Source: Pavlovales sp. CCMP2436 (lineage: Eukaryota; Haptophyta; Pavlovophyceae; Pavlovales). Taken from it: a stretch of 26,433 bases of DNA. Location: NCBI GenBank assembly GCA_026770615.1, contig MU631444.1, forward strand, positions 180,539 through 206,971. The letters run 5' to 3'. The first letter of the stretch is position 1; every line of letters begins with the position of its first letter. The position numbers were made by a program, and so were the translations under genes. Below, piece after piece: positions 16,276 to 23,744 of this stretch. Under the pieces are notes generated by a model. The model saw only the letters and a list, made by a program, of their open reading frames with translations, ran no database searches and was not told the origin of the DNA.

Positions 16276-17129
16276 CCACTCTACACTGCAACAAAACAAA
16301 AATGATCCACCAAACAAAACACCGTCTTTGACACATGCGTGCAAAAACGATAACTTCAAGGCACACACGGGAAACACACTAGAACCACCGAGGACTTAGA
16401 GGAAATCGACCAAAACCAGTATCCCCGTAAAGTGCCCTGTTGCCCCCCTAAGGTACCTACCTACCTTAGGGGGGCAACAGGGCACTTTACGGGGATACTG
16501 GTTTTGGTCGATTTCCTCTAAGTCCTCGGTGGTTCTAGTGTGTTTCCCGTGTGTGCCTTGAAGTTATCGTTTTTGCACGCATGTGTCAAAGACGGTGTTT
16601 TGTTTGGTGGATCATTTTTGTATTGTTGCAGTGTAGAGTGGTCTCGTTTGCATCGCGTTCGGTCTCGTTTGATTCGCGTTTGATTCTGGTTTGATCCGCG
16701 TTTGATTCGCGTTTGATTCTGGTTTGATCCGCGTTTGATCTGGTTCGGTCTTGGTCGTTCGTCGTGGACAGGGGGTGGGGGGGGGCAGGAGTCCAGGCAG
16801 GCTTGGTGGAGGCTTGGTGGAGGCTTGGTGGAGGCTTGGTGGAGGCTTGGTGGCAGGCTTGGTGGAGGCTTGGTGGCAGGCTTGGTGGAGGCTTGGTGGC
16901 AGGCTTGGTGGAGGCTTGGTGGCAGGCTTGGTGGAGGGCATTGTCGAATCCAGTTTGTTGCACTTGCCGGGCAGGATGTCACTTTAATTTGGAGGGCGTG
17001 GTGCTATTGCTCGTTGGCGCTTGGCGCTTGGCGCTTTGTGTTTGGCGCCTTGCGCTTGGCGCTTTGCGCTTTGCGCGGTCTTTAACTACCCGCGTTCGAC
17101 TTAATGCGAATCGCGTTTGCAACCTTCGT

Positions 17130-17425
17130 GGGCAGGATGTCACTTTATTTCGGAGGTGGTTGTGCATGGTGGTCGCGGTGGTCCCGCCAGAATCCTTTAA
17201 CTGCCCTCCCTCGTGGGCTATCGCGAATCGCAAAAGTTCATGGGCAGGATGTCACTTTATTTCGAAGGTGGTTGTGCACGGTGGTGGTGGTGGTCCCGCC
17301 AGAATCCTTTAACTGCCCCCCCTCGTGGGCCATGTCGAATCGCAAAAGTTCGTGGGCAGGATGTCACTTTATTTCGGAGGTGGTCGTGCAGGTCCCGCCA
17401 GCATCCTTTAACTGCCCTCGTGGCT
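17130..17425 (+). repeat. 112-bp direct repeats, about 2.6 copies, containing GGGCAGGATGTCACTTTATT
   Basis: Units start at 17130, 17242 and 17354, each with GGGCAGGATGTCACTTTATT followed by a GGTGGTCCCGCCAG segment and CCTTTAACTGCC. The last unit is shortened. The first unit is the outermost part of the right palindrome arm, with its partner at about 15712-15787. A shorter related copy begins at 16969. The extra copies exist only on the right side, so the termini differ in copy number. Confidence 0.85.
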
Positions 17426-17445
17426 CGTTCGAGTCTTCAATTGCT

Positions 17446-17530
17446 CGGTAGCACACCTCGGGCTACTCTGAATAGCACATCGCGGGCTACTCGGAATAGC
17501 ACATCGCGGGCTACGCATGTAGCACATCTA
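17446..17530 (+). repeat. 24-bp direct repeats (CACATCGCGGGCTACTCGGAATAG)
   Basis: Three to four units of about 24 bp, of CACATCGCGGGCTAC type followed by a variable tail ending in AATAG or TGTAG, lie directly after the 112-bp repeats. The GGGCTAC and GTAGC elements recur at 17880-18020. Confidence 0.75.
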
Positions 17531-18108
17531 GGGTTAGCTTGATCGGCGTGTGGGATGGCACAGTCGAGTGCGGAATCGGTCGTCAGAGGCTCGGGTGGTC
17601 GCGCTGGTCCCTGGGATTGGGTGGGGGTGGCCAGGACTTGCACAGGTCATGTTAGCCTCGCAAAAGGTCGAGTTTGAAAAATCGAAAAAGTGCAAAGGTA
17701 GTAGTACCCTTAGGAGAATTTGCAAAATCGGCAATCGGCTTTTCGCATGCGTAAAGCCTCGGTGAGCATGTGGGTTGACAACGTTGGTCTTCAATGACCT
17801 CGGGAGCATCTCGGTTGAGCTCGGTAGCGTTCAAAAGTCCAACAACGGCCGGCAAATGCCATTTCCACAAATCGCCTCGGGTTACGCTACAATTCCCCTC
17901 GGGCTACGGTCTCGGCATTTTAGGGTTTGGGTTACGCGTATAGCACATAGCTAGGGTTAGGGTTACGAGCTAGGGTTCGGGCTACGGTCTCGGCATTTTA
18001 GGGTTAGCGCTAGGGTTACGAGCAACAGTTAAAGGGAAGGTTCGATTGCCTCGGGCGTGTTCAAAACACCTCGGTCGAGTTTATTATCTCACGTAATAGC
18101 ATACAACA
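17531..18108. other. Non-coding stretch with telomere-like TAGGGTT motifs
   Basis: No ORF with credible content is seen in these roughly 580 bp. The part at about 17895-18025 contains many TAGGGTT, TTAGGG and GGGTTACG motifs, interspersed rather than tandem, and two copies of a longer block (CTACGGTCTCGGCATTTTAG, about 78 bp apart). CCTCGGG and CTCGG words are frequent here and continue into the next genes. This may be a subterminal region of the viral genome or a degenerate telomere-like sequence. Confidence 0.5.
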
Positions 18109-18390
18109 ATGTCTCCTAGTCGCCATGAGATGAAAAAACGCGTTCGCCTCGGTGTAGATGAGTCGGCCAGCACCCTCGCCGTGTACGTCTGCAAAGAATG
18201 TCGATCATCTAAAAGCGCCAACGAGATGAACCATCGCCGTAAAAGGTGCGGTACAATCACAGTTCGTGGTACATGCGTGCTGTGTTACAGGCTTCAGTGC
18301 AGAGTCCGGTCGACTCGCCATCGCATCGGATTAGACCCCTCGATTGACATTTGCGAGGCATTAGATATGCTCGATGAGTGCTACCTGTAA
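18109..18390 (+). CDS. Small zinc-ribbon-like protein (93 aa)
   Basis: ATG 18109 starts a 93-residue protein with two Cys pairs, VYVCKECRSS (about 28-32) and GTCVLCYRLQC (about 54-63), plus another Cys at about 47. The spacing suits a zinc ribbon or treble-clef fold. The protein is basic around the fingers (HRRKRCG) and acidic at the C-terminus (LDMLDECYL). A DNA- or RNA-binding regulator is possible, but no family is recognised. It is the first gene beyond the palindrome on the right side. Confidence 0.6.
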   Translation: MSPSRHEMKKRVRLGVDESASTLAVYVCKECRSSKSANEMNHRRKRCGTITVRGTCVLCYRLQCRVRSTRHRIGLDPSIDICEALDMLDECYL

Positions 18391-18454
18391 ACAACTATTG
18401 GTCCATAATCTTAAAATCGCGCATGATTCAATAATTTCGCCAAGACCCCAAAAT

Positions 18455-18488
18455 CCTCGTTTGATCAAAATCCCTCGTTTGATCAAAA
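18455..18488 (+). promoter_or_regulatory. Paired CCTCGTTTGATCAAAA motifs upstream of the 406-aa gene
   Basis: Two identical 16-bp copies begin at 18455 and 18473, an 18-bp spacing, 61 bp before ATG 18549. Each contains the palindrome TTTGATCAAA. This looks like a regulatory or protein-binding pair, but function is not shown. Confidence 0.4.
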
Positions 18489-18548
18489 AAGGATGTGCGT
18501 GATTCTTTTCTGAATTAAAATCTCAGGCCATATCACAACGGACCCTCG

Positions 18549-19769
18549 ATGAGCCAATCGGGACCCAACACGACTCGTGCTCTCGCAAATGCCCGTGCCC
18601 CGCGCATTCGCCGCCAGACCCCAAGTGCCTCGGTTAGCCCCGCGTTTGTTCGCCCAGCCAATTATCGCCGGATGCCCGCCCGTATGCCTGCCCTTACGCC
18701 CGCTCGCAACCCAAGGACCCAACCAGTACAAGCAGGCCCCGCGTTCGTTCGCCCAGCTCATTATCGCCGTATGCAAGACCGTATGGAGATGCCAGCTCGT
18801 ATCGAGATGCTTGGAGACATTTTCCTCGATGTGTTCAATACGCCACCTCCACGCATCAATCGCGGGAATCTGTTTACCTCGGTAGGCCCACCCGACAAGA
18901 ATTTCCGGCTTCCAACTTCCTCGGCAGGCATGGACCGGCTTTACAATCAGCTTATGCTCCAAGGCCGCAAGATAGACCGCGTTTTCAGCGAAACACACCC
19001 ACAAATACCGCTCCACCGCACGTTAAACACGTATATGGCCAAATTTAAGGAAAAAGACATCGATGTTGATCACCAAGGCGCCGTTCGGTACATTGCCAAG
19101 GCTGCCGATTCAAAATGGAAAAGCTTAGATTTAACAGGGCCGCAGCGCCCAATTCTCGATAAAGGTTTGACGTATGATATAACGATTGAAACTATTGTGT
19201 CCACTTCTTCAGGTCTTCGTTCGTACGGTACATTCCTTCGTAGCGCTAGAATTACCGTAAACCGCCCAAGTGATTTAGAGACGCCGATTCTCGATTGCCG
19301 TTTTTCGCCTGAAGAATTCAATGCAAATGAAGAAAACCAACAGGCGCATTTAGCTAGTGAAATGGCCCGGCATGACGCAACCGGATCAGCAATCTCCCCA
19401 CCTGAAAACGACCCGTTTTGGATGGAAGCTGATTCATGGAGGACAGTGTTTAGCTCGGCAGACACGCTTGTGACTTTTACCCAAGTTGTCAACATAACGT
19501 CGGGAGGGTCGTCATCGCTGGCCGATATGCGCATTGCAACTCCCAAGACCATTGAGTACGACACCGAGTCTATTGCGGACACCGCCGAGTCTATTGCGGA
19601 CAGCGATGATAATGAGCCTATCGAGGATCCTCCCGAGCCTATGATAAATTGCCTTATTGATATTATCCGGTCAAGGTTTACGGCTCGCATTGACGAAATT
19701 GAAAACGAAAGGTCGGCCCTTCCTGTTGGTAAAACCGGTCGGCCGAAAAAGGGTGAAATGTGTGTGTAA
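18549..19769 (+). CDS. Unrecognised protein with duplicated N-terminal motif and C-terminal GRPKKG (406 aa)
   Basis: I do not recognise this family. It starts at ATG 18549. The basic Pro-rich N-terminus repeats PAFVRPANYRRM and PAFVRPAHYRRM (about 30-42 and 64-75), each followed by a Met/Arg-rich stretch. The central region (about 85-320) looks folded, with strands such as YDITIETIVSTSSGL and TLVTFTQVVNITSG. An acidic repeat (TESIADTAESIADSDDNE, about 338-355) precedes a helix and a final AT-hook-like GRPKKG. This could be a DNA-binding or core protein, or a regulator. It is co-directional with the zinc-ribbon gene upstream and the 117-aa gene downstream. Confidence 0.65.
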   Translation: MSQSGPNTTRALANARAPRIRRQTPSASVSPAFVRPANYRRMPARMPALTPARNPRTQPVQAGPAFVRPAHYRRMQDRMEMPARIEMLGDIFLDVFNTPPPRINRGNLFTSVGPPDKNFRLPTSSAGMDRLYNQLMLQGRKIDRVFSETHPQIPLHRTLNTYMAKFKEKDIDVDHQGAVRYIAKAADSKWKSLDLTGPQRPILDKGLTYDITIETIVSTSSGLRSYGTFLRSARITVNRPSDLETPILDCRFSPEEFNANEENQQAHLASEMARHDATGSAISPPENDPFWMEADSWRTVFSSADTLVTFTQVVNITSGGSSSLADMRIATPKTIEYDTESIADTAESIADSDDNEPIEDPPEPMINCLIDIIRSRFTARIDEIENERSALPVGKTGRPKKGEMCV

Positions 19770-20084
19770 GCAAAGTTACGCGTGAGGACAGTTTTGAAAC
19801 CCGTGTGTCCCCTTTTCATCCTCCCAGTATCCGTGTATGTTTTCCGTGTGTTCCATCAAGCGTTATTCGGGTCATTATTTGTTCCTTTTCCGTCCTCGAT
19901 TTTGTCTCGTTTTAGATTTCCGCATTTTCATTTTTGCGAAAATCACGGTTTTAAGTTCAACGCGCGTTCCTCGAGGTTCCTCGTTTAGTGCACGATGGTG
20001 TGCGATGCATATCCTGGTTGCTTTCTCGGTAGGTCTCGGTGGGTCGTGATAGGCTTGGTGTTGGCGCCCCCTGCCCACCTCTTT

Positions 20085-20250
20085 GACCCGTGCGTACCTC
20101 GTTGTTCCTTGTTGTCCTGCGCGTTCCTCGATGATCCGCATGTTTCCCATGTTTCCCATTGTTCCTCGTTGTTCCTCGTTGTTCCTCGTCGTTCCTCACA
20201 GCTCATTGTGGATCATCGCGGGTCATCACAGCCCCTCACAGTTTAAAATC
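20085..20250 (+). repeat. 10-bp-phased GTTCCTCGTT / TCATC repeats upstream of the 117-aa gene
   Basis: Decamer units such as GTTCCTCGTT (repeated in tandem at 20161-20200) grade into GATCATCGCG and GGTCATCACA with roughly the same 10-bp register up to about 20240. Similar GTTCC and GTTTCCCAT units precede them. The array ends about 25-35 bp before ATG 20275. The wider gap 19770-20274 is otherwise without a credible gene. Confidence 0.65.
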
Positions 20251-20274
20251 TAAAGCAGTATCATACAGTCTGTC

Positions 20275-20628
20275 ATGTGCGTCAACACAGACCTTCAGAG
20301 AATTCTAGAGATTAACGCTGTCATCATCGTCAGAGGAAAGGCGCATAAGAGCGTAAAGGTTTTACTGTTTGAAAAGTACATGTACGGCGATGTGTTCGTC
20401 ATCGGTCATCACAATGGCAAGTTCATACTCGAAGGCAGCATCATTGATCCGATCACGAACGTCGTACGCGAAAACTTACGTTTTGAAGCTGACGAGAAGC
20501 GTACACGTATCATCATGGAGCCGTTCAGCGATTATTGTGATGAAGAGGTAATCGAAAAAGGACCTACGCCAGAAGTCATCAAGCAGCTCATGCGCATGCA
20601 ATCGCAGCATCGCAATCCGTGGTTCTAA
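20275..20628 (+). CDS. Unrecognised small protein (117 aa)
   Basis: I do not recognise this family. It starts at ATG 20275. The sequence is complex and looks folded: AVIIVRGKAHKSVKVLLFEK, then a Gly/His turn (VIGHHNGKFILEG), then an acidic helical C-terminus (DEEVIEKGPTPEVIKQLM) ending in NPWF. Its composition looks coding, with no low-complexity bias. It is flanked on both sides by 10-11-bp-phased repeat arrays, so it is set apart from its neighbours. Confidence 0.6.
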   Translation: MCVNTDLQRILEINAVIIVRGKAHKSVKVLLFEKYMYGDVFVIGHHNGKFILEGSIIDPITNVVRENLRFEADEKRTRIIMEPFSDYCDEEVIEKGPTPEVIKQLMRMQSQHRNPWF

Positions 20629-20647
20629 TCGCACGCATCTCCATGAA

Positions 20648-20695
20648 CCCCTTCGCGTCCCCTTTGCGTCCCTCTGCGATCCCACTGCGCACCAT
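20648..20695 (+). repeat. 11-bp CCCCTTCGCGT-type repeats
   Basis: Four 11-bp units (CCCCTTCGCGT, CCCCTTTGCGT, CCCTCTGCGAT, CCCACTGCGCA, with small differences) follow the 117-aa gene stop codon by about 20 bp. Confidence 0.6.
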
Positions 20696-20730
20696 CGAGA
20701 CATCCGGTACAGATCACCACGACCCGCCGT

Positions 20731-20830
20731 GGATCATCGTGAGTCATCTCGGTCCATCGCGTGCCATCGCGGACCATCGCGTGTCATCGCGGACCATCGC
20801 GAGCCATCGCGGACCATCGCGGACCATCGC
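20731..20830 (+). repeat. Ten-unit decamer array (GGACCATCGC type)
   Basis: Ten 10-bp units lie in exact register from 20731 to 20830, with consensus G-G/T-A/G-C-C-ATCGC (for example GGACCATCGC, GTGCCATCGC, GAGCCATCGC). No indels occur across the run. The period equals about one helical turn. Confidence 0.85.
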
Positions 20831-21244
20831 AGTAGGACCATCGAGACACCCGTCCGAAAAATAGGTGTTGGTCATTTCGTCTTTTTAAAGTAAAAACACA
20901 TTCGATCAAATAGGATGAAACACGGTTGTGTGCTCGATCGTAAATGATTTGCCTATGGGTTTCTTGCCGGGATAATTGCGTTCGTAAATGAGCAAAACAC
21001 CACTTGTTTGCATATCGGTGCCGAATCGACTTTGGCTACCCGGGGCCTTAGGCCAAATTTATTTTTTACTTTTTTGTGATTTGTAAAAATGAACTTTTGT
21101 ATTCTTGAGATTATTTTCTAGAACACTCTATAAAAGATATATATGATAAAAGAATCAATAATGATCAAGAAAGATTTCCATTGTGTCCTCTTTTTTGATC
21201 GTTCTCGAAACCGTAGTTGATCAAAAATGATCCGATGACATGTT
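20831..21244. other. AT-rich intergenic region
   Basis: About 410 bp between the decamer array and the stop codon of the minus-strand 441-aa gene. It is AT-rich around 21060-21180. No ORF with coding character is seen, nor an RNA gene. It likely holds the 3' end of the minus-strand operon. Confidence 0.4.
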
Positions 21245-22570
21245 TTACGGTAGTTCAGGTGCACGACGACGCACGACGATGCCTGCGAGCGTATTCGCAA
21301 CGAGTTTCCTCGCCGAAGCTTCTTTGCGCTGTTGCTTCCGAAGTGCTGCAGCCTTAACCTTCTTCTCAGCAGCAGCAAGGAGTGCGTCTTCGACACGTTT
21401 TTGTTCAATGTTTTTAGCTTTACCGCTACCCTTGAAGCGAGCCGAGATCGTTTTGAGCGCATCCTGCTCGTGAATCTGTCTTGCTCTTTGGATGTTGTAC
21501 TCGCTGTACACAAGGTTGCGCACAGATGTCAAGCTGATGAAGGTCAGCGTGTATCGCGTTGGTGGGATTTGCGCGTTTGCCAGGTAGCTTGTCCTGATTT
21601 GATCCCGTGTGTCCGAGACGAATTGATTCAGATCCTTGACCGAAAGGAGGTCGATCGCGCGTATAGATGACCGCTGCATCTCGATCCACGCCGGTGCCTG
21701 TGATTTCAAATGCGCAACCTCATTCGCTTCAGCAACAATGCTCATTCCAGCGGCCCTAGCCTGCACGTCGATGGCGTTTGGGTCTTCATTGCTTACGTGC
21801 GTCGATGGATGCGGATTCGATTGAATCACGGGTACACCCGTAATCGTCATAACCTCGGCAGGTGGTTTCGGCGTACGTGGATTTATCAAAAGCGTGGACT
21901 GTGCAGCCGGTGATTTGCCTTTGATCGGGGTCGAAGGACCAGCAGCAGCAGAAGGTTTGGTCGAAACGATTGGTATTTTTGGGACTGAAACCGCTGAAGA
22001 AATCGCAGGTGCCATCGGATTGAAGACCTGGCGTGAGCTTTGCACCTGTTGCACGAGATAAGCAGGCGGGTTTACCGCATTCACAGGACCAGCTAAGCTC
22101 ATCGGTACCAAAGTCGGATTTACAAAACCGGTTGCGTCGGCTGCATGTACACCCATAAACGGTGCAGGGGAGACTCCCAACGACAGTCTTTGTGCCAAAA
22201 ATGGCGCGTCACGCGGATTGATATAATCCTTCAGGTGCGGATCCGATAAAATCGTTACTTCTGGTATACGATAATCGGCGTTCAAAACAGTGAGCTCAGT
22301 GCGCAAGGGTTCTGGAGCAGTGTCGGGCATGGGTACTCGATAATCAATGACAATCGGTTTTTTCAGAAATGTAAGTTTCACCGAGGATTTATCAAGTTGC
22401 ACACCGGTGTACATATCATGTCCAGGCCACAAGCGAAACATTGGTCCGACGTACGGGTTCCCGTTAGGCGTTGTGTAGTAGGTCGAACGTGGGCGAGGAT
22501 CCGAGGCTTTAATCGCGTATGGGTTCATAAATTGATCGTTAAATTTCTTATGAGTCGCAAAGTGCGTCAT
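21245..22570 (-). CDS. Pro-rich putative virion protein with basic helical tail (441 aa)
   Basis: The frame extends to a GTG at 22579, but ATG 22570 is the likely start, 36 bp after the ATPase stop. Residues about 1-150 look folded and rich in Tyr/Pro (NGNPYVGPMFRLWPGHDMYT). A Pro/Ala/Val/Ser-rich disordered section spans about 155-265. The C-terminal 150 residues are helical (RDQIRTSYL, then YSEYNIQRARQIHEQDAL) and end in a Lys/Arg/Ala-rich segment (KKVKAAALRKQQRKEASARK) suited to nucleic-acid binding. I do not recognise a named family. Position beside the ATPase and capsid genes suggests a minor capsid, core or scaffold role, which is inference. It is the last gene of a four-gene minus-strand run. 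Confidence 0.65.
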   Translation of the reverse strand: MTHFATHKKFNDQFMNPYAIKASDPRPRSTYYTTPNGNPYVGPMFRLWPGHDMYTGVQLDKSSVKLTFLKKPIVIDYRVPMPDTAPEPLRTELTVLNADYRIPEVTILSDPHLKDYINPRDAPFLAQRLSLGVSPAPFMGVHAADATGFVNPTLVPMSLAGPVNAVNPPAYLVQQVQSSRQVFNPMAPAISSAVSVPKIPIVSTKPSAAAGPSTPIKGKSPAAQSTLLINPRTPKPPAEVMTITGVPVIQSNPHPSTHVSNEDPNAIDVQARAAGMSIVAEANEVAHLKSQAPAWIEMQRSSIRAIDLLSVKDLNQFVSDTRDQIRTSYLANAQIPPTRYTLTFISLTSVRNLVYSEYNIQRARQIHEQDALKTISARFKGSGKAKNIEQKRVEDALLAAAEKKVKAAALRKQQRKEASARKLVANTLAGIVVRRRAPELP

Positions 22571-22606
22571 GATGTACACTTACTTGCGATTTTAAATAAG
22601 ATTTTA

Positions 22607-23326
22607 TCAAGATACAACCAGCCTTGAGAATTTATTGTAGATTTCTCCAGTCGCAACGTCTACCCACATGAACGCATGCGCGTCACCTCCAACCTTAAAG
22701 ATATGACGGTAAATCGCATCGAAATCCTCTCGTGAACGCGGTATCAATTCGGAACGAACGTTTTCGATTTCCTTCATGTTTGCAGATTTGAACAGTGCGA
22801 TTTGCGAAAGAAGTTTGCGCGTGCTCAGCGGTAATGCATTGTAAGTCTGCGATATGACCCACACCGATAGCTTAAGATGTCGACGATTCGCGACCACTTT
22901 TTCGAATTGTTTACGCAGTGAGTTGTCCTTTAACGAGGTCATAAAATCATCAACGAGCAAAAGGCTCTCTTTACCAGCTTTAGCCGATACTTCGCAGCAT
23001 GCGATGATTTCATCGAGGATCTCGCTATTGAATTCATGCGCGAGCGAATGATGTCCCTTGAAAGGGTTGTCCTTCATTGATTCGAACGACCCCTGTGGCA
23101 CAAGTACAAACACACGGTTAAATTGATTTACAAAGATTGGAGGGTCTTGCTGTGTTAAAAACGCAGTACTTAGAGAACTTTTACCGGATCGAGGTGGCCC
23201 ACAAAACAGGATAAAACTATGATTTTGTGGAAGCGGTTTTGGGACACCATGATACGGCGTATCACACATGAACGTAGGCGTATGAATTGCTATCTCGTTT
23301 ACCTCTTCGGTAATCGTCGGTTTCAT
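22607..23326 (-). CDS. A32/FtsK-HerA-type genome-packaging ATPase (239 aa)
   Basis: ATG 23326 directly follows the stop codon of the 43-aa ORF (TAA then ATG). Walker A is GPPRSGKSS at 43-51 and Walker B is LLLVDDFM at 122-129. A later NRRHLKLSVWVISQTYN block (148-163) contains the Gln-bearing sensor strand common in the viral A32-like group. Length and motif order fit packaging ATPases of polinton-like viruses, virophages and related double-jelly-roll viruses. These enzymes drive genome entry into preformed capsids. The downstream 441-aa gene starts 36 bp later. Confidence 0.85.
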   Translation of the reverse strand: MKPTITEEVNEIAIHTPTFMCDTPYHGVPKPLPQNHSFILFCGPPRSGKSSLSTAFLTQQDPPIFVNQFNRVFVLVPQGSFESMKDNPFKGHHSLAHEFNSEILDEIIACCEVSAKAGKESLLLVDDFMTSLKDNSLRKQFEKVVANRRHLKLSVWVISQTYNALPLSTRKLLSQIALFKSANMKEIENVRSELIPRSREDFDAIYRHIFKVGGDAHAFMWVDVATGEIYNKFSRLVVS

Positions 23327-23458
23327 TTAATAGTACCTGATATTTTTCTGAGGCGAAGGTGGTATAGGCGGAGCAGCAGTCGGCGCGTGAAGTGGTGGTA
23401 GCGACTGAGGTACACCCGGTACGCAATATCCAAGCAGCTTTAGCCGCAGCTTTTCCAT
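23327..23458 (-). CDS. Small Pro-rich ORF (43 aa) abutting the ATPase
   Basis: ATG 23458 opens a 43-codon frame, basic and Leu-rich at the start (MEKLRLKLLGYCVPG), then Pro-rich and ending NIRYY. Its TAA is immediately followed by the ATPase ATG, the tight coupling expected of a co-translated or reinitiating pair. It is too short to assign. It could be a small virion protein or an upstream ORF controlling ATPase translation. Confidence 0.4.
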   Translation of the reverse strand: MEKLRLKLLGYCVPGVPQSLPPLHAPTAAPPIPPSPQKNIRYY

Positions 23459-23515
23459 TTTTGTATGTGTTCGTTCTGCGTTATACTTATCACGTGCCGC
23501 AGCTAACGCACGAAT

Positions 23516-23716
23516 TTATCCAGGTGTCGCCTTTCGTTTCATTGTCTGCGTAGACTGTTCGACAGCAGGATTTACGTGACTGTTCGGCAGTTCTTGGGTG
23601 TCAGGTGCGAGTGATGATCTTGCGTTAATTTTTTCAGCAGTTTCACCGTCTTTTGTATCATTTTTTGCATCATTTGAGATCGTTGAAAGAGACATTGCTG
23701 ATATGATAGTATCCAA
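23516..23716 (-). CDS. Small polar protein (66 aa), first gene of the minus-strand run
   Basis: ATG 23716 is 28 bp from the divergent penton-like gene start (23745). The protein is polar and Asp/Thr/Ser-rich (DAKNDTKDGETAEKINAR) with a basic end (TMKRKATPG). No family is recognised. The position supports it as a real small gene of the morphogenesis cluster, but the coding evidence is modest. Confidence 0.4.
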   Translation of the reverse strand: MDTIISAMSLSTISNDAKNDTKDGETAEKINARSSLAPDTQELPNSHVNPAVEQSTQTMKRKATPG

Positions 23717-23744
23717 GAAAAAAATCTCGGTGACAAGTACAAAA
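23717..23744. promoter_or_regulatory. Compact divergent start region
   Basis: Only 28 bp separate the divergent ATGs at 23716 (minus) and 23745 (plus). If both ORFs are used, their promoters must overlap each other or lie within the opposing coding sequences. Confidence 0.3.

Larger units (their letters stand above)
15712..17205. repeat. 1.49-kb near-perfect palindrome (744-bp inverted repeats around a 6-nt centre)
   Basis: Left arm 15712-16455, right arm 16462-17205, centre CCTACC at 16456-16461. Paired positions sum to 32,917 at the tip and at the outer edge, so there is no net indel. One clear mismatch was seen: 16295 A opposite 16622 A. The arms end abruptly: the left arm passes within 16 bp into the helicase-polymerase coding sequence and the right arm into more copies of a 112-bp repeat. 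Each arm holds several tandem arrays. The structure resembles the joined terminal inverted repeats of a linear viral genome, or a hairpin telomere read through. No gene is supported inside it. Confidence 0.9.

Noticed and set aside
15712..17205. Palindrome as a simple assembly mirror artefact
   Set aside because: Not excluded, but there is at least one mismatch between the arms and the flanks differ (helicase-polymerase gene versus extra 112-bp repeats), so a copy-paste mirror of one side is unlikely.
15832..17312. Several ORFs of 78-182 codons inside the palindrome (Trp/Gly- or Pro/Ser/Lys-rich)
   Set aside because: They occur in all three frames of both arms as mirror images and are produced by the 11-12-bp repeats; no stop-free frame shows normal protein composition.
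17895..18025. True chromosome telomere
   Set aside because: The TAGGGTT words are interspersed with other sequence rather than tandem, and coding sequence continues on both sides.
19070..19819. Minus-strand 249-codon ORF opposite the 406-aa gene
   Set aside because: Antisense shadow; Ser/Ile-rich without motifs, while the plus frame has internal duplicated motifs and a natural start.
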